Source of the DNA: BRH-c54 sp032251145
GTDB taxonomy: Bacteria; Bacteroidota; Bacteroidia; Flavobacteriales_E; Vicingaceae
Assembly: GCA_032251145.1 (NCBI GenBank)
Contig: JAVVER010000031.1
Location: 1 to 28,188, forward strand
Length of the DNA: 28,188 nt
Direction of reading: 5' to 3'
The notes beneath the pieces are model-generated. The model had not been told where the DNA came from and made no database searches. It saw only the letters and a program-made list of their open reading frames with translations. This document shows positions 21,790-28,188 of the stretch, piece by piece (the first letter of the stretch is position 1; every line of letters starts with the position of its first letter). The position numbers and the translations under genes were made by a program.

Positions 21790-24387
21790 TTAATTTTTAA
21801 TCAACTTCAATATTTGTCGTCCACCATTATTAGTTACATTTAAAAAGTAAATACCCTGTTTTAACTCACTAATATCAATATTCATTTTAGACTGTACTAT
21901 TTGTTGAGATTTTAATTGTTTCCCCAACATATCTATCAACTGGTAAGAAGCGTTATTCAAGTTATTTTCACCCATTTCTAACGTTACTAAACCTTTTGTA
22001 GGATTTGGATAAACTTTCACATCTGTAAGCATATTGTTCTCTTGAATAGTAACTGGTTCTACTCCTTGATAAACCCAAATATTATCCAAAAACAAATTGT
22101 TTCCTTGTCGGTTAATGCTTTCAAATTTAACTAATATATCACTTCCTCCAAAAGTAGTAATGTCTATATAATCAGTTCTCCAATGGGTAGCATATTGAGG
22201 TACAAAATTGTTGGTTAAGGTATCTTTTGTTTGCAAGTCTTCTCCTCCTTTTTTATACACTTGAGTATATGTTACTCCACAATCATCAGAGACATAAACC
22301 ACCAAAGTATCTGCAATAACAGATAACCTCATTTGATAAGCTACATCAAATTTAACGAATAAGGAATCTCTATTTGGTAATTTAATTTTAGGAGTAATTA
22401 TCGCATCTAATTGACTCTGACGAGGTGCATAATTATACAAATTAATATATGCTGAGTAATTGCTATTCATCAACCCTTGAGTTGCAAGTGTATCCCAAGT
22501 AGTTTTTACATCAGGGTTTTCTATAAACCAATTAGAACTATCTAACCGTGTGTTTTCAAAATTTTCGTAGAAAGGCAATGTGGATATTGTTTCTCTAATG
22601 TTAAACCTTACCACTCGTTGGTTATTTATGAAATCAATCTCATTAATACTACTATCTAAAGAGGCTTTTATAAGCAATTCATAATTTCCTAAAGCTTGTG
22701 CGGTAATAGTTGGCAAACTAACATGAGCAGTATCTCCAGCTACTAAAGTTCGTGTAAGTGTATCATAACTAAGTGCTTCATTGTTTAAATGATACGAAAA
22801 ATAAACATCAGAAATTGTACTGTCTCCGTTATTTTTAATCACTACAACAGGATTAAAATCTTGCTGACATTGAATGTTGTTCGTTGGACTTAGAATTTCA
22901 ATAATAGTTACATCATAAGAAATACTATTAGGAGGAGTTGGTGTGTATGTTTGAGCCAAATAATTATAAGCTGCTAAAACGTCTATCATTCCCATTCCGT
23001 AAGTATTATCTTCTCCAATATCTCCTAAATCAATAGCAGAGTAGTATAATGCTAATAAAATATCTTCTCCACTAACATTTGGAAAAGCTTCTTTAAGCAA
23101 TAAAACTGCACCTGTAACATGTGGTCCAGACATAGAGGTACCGTTATAGCTTGCATAATTATTTTGATCTATGCAAGAACGTACATTCACGCCCGGAGCA
23201 ACAACTTCAGGTTTTATTAATAGTGAACCCGATAAGTTCGGACAAGGTGAAGGCCCTCTACTAGAAAAGTTAGCTATGGGAAATGAAGCTATTGCTGCGT
23301 TTACAGTTCCAACAGTAAATGTGTTTACCAAGCCTGTGCTTACATATTGCGGTTGACCAATAGTAGTAGCTCCTGGACCTTCGTTACCAGCCGAAAACAC
23401 ATTAGCAATTCCTGCTGCTTCAATAGCATCAAACATTTGAGTTACATAACCTGCACATATTGTGGTATCATCATGCGTATCAATTCCCCAAGAATTGTTT
23501 ATAGCATCGGGCATATCGTGTGTGGTAGATGTATCTCCATCAGGATTAAAAGCAAACTCAAAAACATCAATATAATCAGGGAGTGGTTTTATTAGGGCAA
23601 TATTATCTACAATAGGATCTGCTGCCATAAAGTACGCGTTAAAAGCAACGCCAATAGTATCGTTTGTTGCTTTTTCTAACCCCAAAACAGTTCCTGTTGT
23701 ATGCGTACCATGACTGCTAGATTTATCAACTGGTGTTGGTGCATCTACCGCATACCAAGCCTGATTAATAGGCTGATAATTTCCAAGCCATGCATCACTA
23801 ATCGCAGGATGATTTGGCCAAACGCCTGTATCTATACTGTAAAATTTTCTTGACTTACCTGTATAACCCATTGCCCATAATGCAGGTGCATTTATTGCTG
23901 CTAATCCGGGTTCAATTCCGTTAATAGATTTTTGTACTTCCGTGCCTTTTTCTACTTCTATTGATTTGGAATGAAAATAATCATACTCTTCTATATATTC
24001 TATTAATGAATGGTTTAACAATTGCGTTAATAATCGTTTCTCCACCTCAACAGTCATCATGTTAATTAACCAAAATTGTTTAATGGATTTTACTTTACTT
24101 GTGTTTTGGTTTAATAGATTTACTATTTGGCTTTGTTCATTTTCTGCCAACTGCATGGCTGTTTTCATAACATATTTTGCCCTAACATCCAAAGGAGTAT
24201 TATTTTCCTTAAACTGTTGGTTTATCTGCTGAAAATCTACTTGGTTTTTAAAAATTAAATTAACTTTTAAAAAACTGCTATTATCTGCAACCGCTAATTT
24301 TTCTGATAAAGTATTGGTAATATGAACCGATTGTGCTTTTAGCATTAAACTTAATGCAGCAAAGGATAGTAGTAATAGTTTCTTCAT
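21790..24387 (-). CDS. Subtilisin-like serine protease (S8) with type IX secretion sorting domain
   Basis: This 865-residue exoprotease has a signal peptide (ending L-K-A-Q at 16-19), an inhibitor-like propeptide to about 150, and an S8 catalytic domain with D186 (S-I-D-T-G-V-W), H226 (S-S-H-G-T-H), oxyanion N335 (S-A-G-N-E-G-P) and nucleophile S418 (N-G-T-S-M-S-G-P-H). A CARDB-like beta domain (about 490-590) and a jelly-roll/MAM-like domain (about 600-780) follow. It ends in a type A T9SS sorting domain: V-K-V-Y-P-N-P-T-K-G near 790, then Q-L-I-D-M-L-G-K and G-I-Y-F-L-N-V, ending L-K-L-I-K-N. It should be exported by T9SS to the surface or medium. The gene lies 62 bp after the ABC exporter gene and 8 bp before the small basic protein gene. 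Confidence 0.95.
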   Translation of the reverse strand: MKKLLLLSFAALSLMLKAQSVHITNTLSEKLAVADNSSFLKVNLIFKNQVDFQQINQQFKENNTPLDVRAKYVMKTAMQLAENEQSQIVNLLNQNTSKVKSIKQFWLINMMTVEVEKRLLTQLLNHSLIEYIEEYDYFHSKSIEVEKGTEVQKSINGIEPGLAAINAPALWAMGYTGKSRKFYSIDTGVWPNHPAISDAWLGNYQPINQAWYAVDAPTPVDKSSSHGTHTTGTVLGLEKATNDTIGVAFNAYFMAADPIVDNIALIKPLPDYIDVFEFAFNPDGDTSTTHDMPDAINNSWGIDTHDDTTICAGYVTQMFDAIEAAGIANVFSAGNEGPGATTIGQPQYVSTGLVNTFTVGTVNAAIASFPIANFSSRGPSPCPNLSGSLLIKPEVVAPGVNVRSCIDQNNYASYNGTSMSGPHVTGAVLLLKEAFPNVSGEDILLALYYSAIDLGDIGEDNTYGMGMIDVLAAYNYLAQTYTPTPPNSISYDVTIIEILSPTNNIQCQQDFNPVVVIKNNGDSTISDVYFSYHLNNEALSYDTLTRTLVAGDTAHVSLPTITAQALGNYELLIKASLDSSINEIDFINNQRVVRFNIRETISTLPFYENFENTRLDSSNWFIENPDVKTTWDTLATQGLMNSNYSAYINLYNYAPRQSQLDAIITPKIKLPNRDSLFVKFDVAYQMRLSVIADTLVVYVSDDCGVTYTQVYKKGGEDLQTKDTLTNNFVPQYATHWRTDYIDITTFGGSDILVKFESINRQGNNLFLDNIWVYQGVEPVTIQENNMLTDVKVYPNPTKGLVTLEMGENNLNNASYQLIDMLGKQLKSQQIVQSKMNIDISELKQGIYFLNVTNNGGRQILKLIKN

Positions 24388-24449
24388 AGATGTATGGTTT
24401 GTGATTTATGTTTTACGGTTAATTTCACTGTTTTAAAAATTTCTAATTT

Positions 24450-26288
24450 CTAATCATCAATTTTTTGTATAGCTATTAATTTTCTATAAGCAGCGTTAGA
24501 TGGATTTTCCATTAATTCTTTGTGCGTACCTTGTTCTATAATTTTCCCATTATTGATAACTACAATTACATCTGCATTTTGTATGGTGCTTAACCTGTGA
24601 GCAACCACAATAGATGTTCTGTTTTGCATTAGTTGGTTCAACGCTTCTTGCACTAATTTTTCCGATTCGGTATCTAAGGCAGAAGTAGCTTCATCAAGCA
24701 ACATAATTGGTGGGTTTTTTAGAACCGCTCTGGCAATACACAAGCGTTGTTTTTGTCCACCCGAAAGCTTCATTCCGTTATCGCCAACATAAGTTTGGTA
24801 ACCATTTTCTGCTGCAACAACAAAATCGTGAGCATTGGCAATTTTTGCAGCAGCTATTACTTGTTCTTCTGTGGCAGTTTCATTACCAAAAACAATGTTA
24901 TTATAAATGGTATCATTAAATAAAATAGAATCTTGGGTAACAATTCCTATTTGCTCCCTCAATGAGTGAAGCGAAATATCTTTAATATTATTACCGTCTA
25001 TTTTTATTGTACCTTCATTTACATCATAAAAACGTGGTATTAAGTTAATAATAGTGGACTTCCCTCCTCCTGATGCACCAACCAACGCAACGGTTTTTCC
25101 TTTCTTAATGGTTAAACTAATATTATCTAACACTTTTTTATCGCCATAGCTAAAAGATACATTTTCTATGCTTATGCTATCGTTAAACGACTCTATTGCT
25201 ATTGCATTTTCAGCATCTTTAACTTTTACCTCTGCATCTAATACTGAAAAAATTCTTTCTCCTGCAATTAACCCTCGTTGGATATCTGCCACCACAGAAA
25301 ACATGCTTTTTAATGGCGATATTACATTGGCAAACAACAACACAAACACCAAGAAATTTTCTGGTGACATGTAATCTTCTTTCAGTACTAAGGTTCCTCC
25401 ATAATATAAAATCATACAAAAAACACCAATTCCCATTACCTGAGAAACAGGAGATGCCAAGCCTTTTTTGTAATCCATAGATCGTAATGCACGCTCATAC
25501 TTTACATTTTCGTGTGTAAATCGTTTACTGAAATAGGCTTTCGCATTGAAGGAGTAAATGATTTTTATTCCTCCCAAGGTTTCATCAATCGTATTTAAAA
25601 TTCTACCTAAATAATCTTGCCCTTGTTTGGCTTTTTTTCTCAACATTCGGGTGATTCTCCAAATTATTAAGCCCGACAAAGGTAAAACCAACAAAGAAAA
25701 AAGTAACAGTTGTGGCGATAAATAATACAATACTACAAAAGTAAAAATAACCCGAATTGGTTCTTTAATAATAGCATTTAGCGTGTCTATGATAGATGTT
25801 TCTACTTCTTTTACATCATTGGTCATTCTCGACATTAAATCACCTCTTTTCTCGTTGGTGTAATAGCCCAAGTGCAATTCGGTAATTTTATCATACATGG
25901 CTAAACGAATGTTTTTTATCATTTTAGCTTTTACAAAAGCTAAGTTAAATCGGGAAAGGAAAATGAATAAATTTGCTAAAAACACAGAACCAATTGCCAC
26001 AAAGCAAATGATTTTTAATGCTTCTGTTTTGTCGGAAAAAGAAACCAAATAATTTTTAAACCACTCTCCTACCGATGAGATATATTCTTCGCTAAAAGCA
26101 AATTCAGGAAATGGTGCATTAACTACTGTTGCTGTTGCTTCCTGACTAAAAAGAATTTTTAAAACCGGTGCTACAATTGAAAGGTTAAGTATTTCGAAAA
26201 TTACTCCTAAAACAGTAGTAATAACAAAAAATGGCAAAAAACTCCTAAACGGACGAGCGTAAGATAATATTCTAAGGTAGGTTTGCAT
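24450..26288 (-). CDS. ABC exporter, MsbA-like (fused membrane and ATPase domains)
   Basis: The 612 residues form a half-transporter: six membrane helices in about 15-335, then a nucleotide-binding domain with Walker A G404-A-S-G-G-G-K-S-T412, Q-loop T-Q-D-S at 451-454, signature L508-S-G-G-Q512, Walker B I-M-L-L-D532-E533 and switch H564. A homodimer would work in the inner membrane. It most resembles MsbA-type lipid or lipid A exporters; a peptide or drug exporter cannot be excluded. A periplasmic loop between helices 1 and 2 (about 48-88) is longer than in classic MsbA. The mRNA leader would be about 128 nt and holds hairpin element D, whose G-run lies 12 nt before the ATG. Confidence 0.9.
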   Translation of the reverse strand: MQTYLRILSYARPFRSFLPFFVITTVLGVIFEILNLSIVAPVLKILFSQEATATVVNAPFPEFAFSEEYISSVGEWFKNYLVSFSDKTEALKIICFVAIGSVFLANLFIFLSRFNLAFVKAKMIKNIRLAMYDKITELHLGYYTNEKRGDLMSRMTNDVKEVETSIIDTLNAIIKEPIRVIFTFVVLYYLSPQLLLFSLLVLPLSGLIIWRITRMLRKKAKQGQDYLGRILNTIDETLGGIKIIYSFNAKAYFSKRFTHENVKYERALRSMDYKKGLASPVSQVMGIGVFCMILYYGGTLVLKEDYMSPENFLVFVLLFANVISPLKSMFSVVADIQRGLIAGERIFSVLDAEVKVKDAENAIAIESFNDSISIENVSFSYGDKKVLDNISLTIKKGKTVALVGASGGGKSTIINLIPRFYDVNEGTIKIDGNNIKDISLHSLREQIGIVTQDSILFNDTIYNNIVFGNETATEEQVIAAAKIANAHDFVVAAENGYQTYVGDNGMKLSGGQKQRLCIARAVLKNPPIMLLDEATSALDTESEKLVQEALNQLMQNRTSIVVAHRLSTIQNADVIVVINNGKIIEQGTHKELMENPSNAAYRKLIAIQKIDD

Positions 26289-26300
26289 TTGGTTTTGAAG

Positions 26301-26326
26301 CCCCCTATAATCCCCCGAAGGGGGAT
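26301..26326 (-). repeat. Hairpin element D in the leader of the ABC exporter gene
   Basis: ATCCCCC (26310-26316), loop GAA, GGGGGAT (26320-26326) is a perfect 7 bp stem. On the minus strand it is followed by TATAGGGGGC (26309-26300), with the G-run ending 12 nt before the start codon. The hairpin, TTA and G-run arrangement is shared with elements A and C. Confidence 0.75.
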
Positions 26327-26418
26327 AAAGAAACTTTGTTTATGTTTTAGTATTATAATTTAAAACTAGTAGCTATTTTATTTAAACTTCTAGTTGTTTC
26401 TTGCTTAAATTTAAAGGA

Positions 26419-26426
26419 CAAAAATA
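26419..26426 (-). promoter_or_regulatory. Candidate -7 box (TATTTTTG) for the ABC exporter operon
   Basis: The minus strand reads TATTTTTG. The predicted start near 26416 gives a leader of about 128 nt that includes hairpin element D. No well-spaced -33 TTG is seen. Confidence 0.4.
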
Positions 26427-26524
26427 GCAATTTTAAAGTAAGCTCATTAAAAACGACTTTAGTTACATAATTTTTTTATAATTTTATTGACTCTATTTAA
26501 TTACTAACGCTAAAAATTTTAATT

Positions 26525-26995
26525 ATGAAACATATCAACTTTTTTAAATGGACATTACTTCTAACTGCGTTTGCTGTTTTTATGGCATGCAGCAATGAAA
26601 CTGAAACTACTGAAGAAGAAATGGTTGTTGAAGAAGAAACAGCAACGGAACCTGTTATGGATGCTAATGCTGAAATTACAGCTGCCGACACTAGTTCTAC
26701 AGGTGTGTATCAAGAAGAGGTAACTGAATCTTCAAGTTCTTTAAAAGAAGCCATGCAATCTTCTAACAATCAACCAGTAGTTGAAGAAGGTGGTTTGTCT
26801 TTTTGCGATTGTGTAAAAAAACAAAAAGAGTTGAATGAATTGATTATGGAAACGGAAGATGATGCTGAAATGGAAAAAGCCATGACAGCGTTAGAGACCA
26901 TGAAAACCGGTGAATGTAAAGTGCTTTTTTCTGTTAACCAAAATACTGTTGAAGAGAAAGAGGCTCATGCCAGAAGAGTTAAAAAATGTCTATAA
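26525..26995 (+). CDS. Acidic lipoprotein, function unknown
   Basis: The 156-residue protein has a signal with lipobox-like F-M-A-C22, followed by a strongly acidic low-complexity segment (about 24-50, repeats of E, T and V), a Ser/Thr-rich linker and a C-terminal helical domain with F-C-D-C (about 93-96), M-E-K-A-M-T-A-L-E and two further cysteines (G-E-C-K, K-K-C-L). The F-C-D-C-V-K-K-Q-K-E-L start and K-C-L end recall small Bacteroidota lipoproteins of unknown role. The four cysteines may pair. Divergent from the ABC exporter gene; the glutathione peroxidase gene follows 40 bp later on the same strand and may be co-transcribed. An overlapping antisense frame of 64 codons is not credible. 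Confidence 0.75.
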   Translation: MKHINFFKWTLLLTAFAVFMACSNETETTEEEMVVEEETATEPVMDANAEITAADTSSTGVYQEEVTESSSSLKEAMQSSNNQPVVEEGGLSFCDCVKKQKELNELIMETEDDAEMEKAMTALETMKTGECKVLFSVNQNTVEEKEAHARRVKKCL

Positions 26996-27035
26996 ATAAC
27001 ATTTACCTCTTGACTTTACAAATAAATATAAACAG

Positions 27036-27587
27036 ATGAAAAAAATTAGCGTTATGATACTATTACTAGGACTATTCTCAGGGTTTAACTCAAAGGTAGC
27101 ACCTGAAGAAAAAAAGAACCTTTACCACTTATCGTTTACCGATATTAATGGTAAAAAAGTAAATATGAAAGATTTTGAAGGAAAGAACATCGTTATTGTG
27201 AATGTAGCTTCTGAATGTGGTTTTACCAAACAATATGAAGATTTACAAAAACTACACGAAGCTTACAAAGAAAATACCGTAGTAATAGGTTTTCCGTGTA
27301 ATCAGTTTGGCGGACAAGAACCCGGTTCTGAAAAAGAAATAGCTACTTTCTGTAAAAAGAATTTTGGGGTTACTTTTTTATTGGCTTCAAAAATTGATGT
27401 AAAAGGAGAAAATACGCACCCTGTTTACCAATGGCTAACAGCAAAAAGTGAAAATGGTGTAATGGATTCTTCTGTTAAGTGGAATTTCCAGAAATACGTT
27501 ATTAACAAACAAGGTGAATTGGTAGATGTATTTTACTCAGTAACCAACCCTATGAGCGATAAAATTACCAAGTTGCTTAAGGATTGA
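27036..27587 (+). CDS. Glutathione peroxidase-family thiol peroxidase, exported
   Basis: The 183 residues hold the GPx fold and its tetrad: C61 in N-V-A-S-E-C-G-F-T, Q94 in G-F-P-C-N-Q-F-G-G-Q-E-P, W149 and N150 in V-K-W-N-F-Q-K-Y. The peroxidatic residue is cysteine, not selenocysteine. C88 is the usual F-P-C-N-Q cysteine, and C106 (T-F-C-K-K) is placed where thioredoxin-dependent enzymes have the resolving cysteine, so thioredoxin is the likely reductant. A short hydrophobic N-terminus (5-18) suggests export to the periplasm, though no perfect cleavage site is visible. It would reduce peroxides as part of envelope oxidative defence. It lies 40 bp after the acidic lipoprotein gene. Confidence 0.93.
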   Translation: MKKISVMILLLGLFSGFNSKVAPEEKKNLYHLSFTDINGKKVNMKDFEGKNIVIVNVASECGFTKQYEDLQKLHEAYKENTVVIGFPCNQFGGQEPGSEKEIATFCKKNFGVTFLLASKIDVKGENTHPVYQWLTAKSENGVMDSSVKWNFQKYVINKQGELVDVFYSVTNPMSDKITKLLKD

Positions 27588-27652
27588 TAGTTTGAGTTAA
27601 GTTGTTAAAAAATTATTTAAAACTAAAATGCTACTATAGTTGAAATAGATAA

Positions 27653-28042
27653 ATGCTCATTAAAAAGAAAAATACAAAGATGTTTTATTCCGAATTGAGA
27701 AACTTAACACCCGATTTGAAAAATCTGGAAGTATGGAGTGAATTCGACCAGGAGGATGTTGGGTATATTGGAGCGAGTATCCTAACAAATGTAGCTGAAA
27801 AAGCGATTATATGGACAAGTCAAGGTGAATTGGAACTAATAGATAAGCTGTTTGATTTTTTTGAACGGAGTTATAGTGAATTTGAAGATGGTTCAAATGC
27901 TTACGTCTACACAGATTTTCACCCAACGATAATCAACTGTCAAAATTCAGAAATTCGAGAAAAAATAAAATCATATATGAGACCAAAAACAATGACCTTA
28001 TATAACCAACTCATTGAGTTGGGATTATATGCAGAACATTGA
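27653..28042 (+). CDS. Small soluble protein of unknown function
   Basis: The 129-residue frame (120 if the second Met at 27680 is used) has no signal or membrane helix. It is acidic and aromatic-rich, with segments L-T-N-V-A-E-K-A, G-E-L-E-L-I-D-K-L-F-D-F-F-E-R, and D-F-H-P-T-I-I-N-C ahead of a C-terminal helix ending G-L-Y-A-E-H. I do not recognise the family. The size and look would suit an orphan immunity-type or accessory protein, but this is a guess. Codon use differs somewhat from its neighbours, with more GGA, ACG and GCG-containing codons, hinting at acquisition. It is 65 bp after the peroxidase gene and is followed by a repeat-rich, gene-free edge. Confidence 0.6.
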   Translation: MLIKKKNTKMFYSELRNLTPDLKNLEVWSEFDQEDVGYIGASILTNVAEKAIIWTSQGELELIDKLFDFFERSYSEFEDGSNAYVYTDFHPTIINCQNSEIREKIKSYMRPKTMTLYNQLIELGLYAEH

Positions 28043-28188
28043 AAAAAAGCTTATGTTTGTTGTAAGTTATTTAGTCCGTAGTCACCAACACACAAGCTTG
28101 GCTTCAGACTCATATCTTTGAAAATTATTAATTTTAATAATTAGTCACCCCTTAAAAAGTATTCAACATATTGTTTGTTAATAAATTA
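28043..28188. other. Gene-free window edge with inverted and direct repeats
   Basis: No gene is visible. It holds an imperfect inverted repeat (28047-28062 starting AAGCTT, and 28086-28099 ending AAGCTT), a perfect AT palindrome (AATTATTAA at 28123-28131, TTAATAATT at 28134-28142) and an 8 bp direct repeat TAGTCACC (28079-28086 and 28142-28149). The first inverted repeat could act as terminator for the 129-residue gene. The window ends here, so a larger element cannot be judged. Confidence 0.5.

Noticed and set aside
23347..23595. 82-codon plus-strand frame inside the subtilase
   Set aside because: Antisense shadow of the conserved S8 catalytic domain, with no independent coding signs.
27036..27587. 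Selenoprotein glutathione peroxidase
   Set aside because: The active-site codon encodes cysteine (C61) and there is no in-frame TGA.

Overview
The window looks like chromosome from a member of the Bacteroidota, most likely a flavobacterium-like (Flavobacteriales) lineage. The evidence is a PorX-type regulator of the type IX secretion system, a large subtilase ending in a type A type IX sorting domain, the short form of AMP nucleosidase, AT-rich DNA, and repeated TAnnTTTG promoter boxes a short distance upstream of start codons. No phage genes, transposase, CRISPR array or replication origin can be seen. No gene-free stretch exceeds 300 bp; the longest (14838-15120, 283 bp) holds two opposed promoter boxes and a tandem hexamer tract.

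Left part (1-7800, mostly minus strand): the start of a PLP-dependent decarboxylase that ends at a stop codon before its catalytic lysine, a class IV aminotransferase overlapping a GmhB-type phosphatase, a rhomboid protease, a small cysteine-containing membrane protein, an alanine dehydrogenase-like protein with an altered catalytic histidine position, TsaE, a multi-pass membrane protein, a tRNA-Pro(GGG) on the plus strand, and an RluA-type pseudouridine synthase.

Middle (8000-16700, mostly plus strand): AMP nucleosidase, the DNA polymerase III delta subunit (holA), NhaA, a secreted beta-rich protein, and an O-antigen-type flippase; then an HD-domain phosphohydrolase (minus) and porX (plus), separated by the hexamer tract.

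Right part (16700-28188): a TPR/PD40 protein resembling the T9SS accessory protein PorE without its OmpA domain, a beta-helix lipoprotein, a KdsC-type phosphatase, an RDD membrane protein, then a minus-strand run of MsbA-like ABC exporter, T9SS-sorted subtilase and a very basic small secreted protein. An acidic lipoprotein, a glutathione peroxidase and an unrecognised 129-residue protein follow.

Two themes connect scattered genes: envelope glycan and LPS supply (GmhB, KdsC, flippase, MsbA-like exporter) and type IX secretion (PorX, PorE-like protein, sorted subtilase). The most unusual non-coding content is a set of compact hairpin elements in gene boundaries (about 2198-2260, 3509-3559, 7881-7954, 8871-8897, 26301-26326). 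Three of them share a hairpin followed by TTA and a G-run, and two of those place the G-run just upstream of a start codon in the gene's own orientation.
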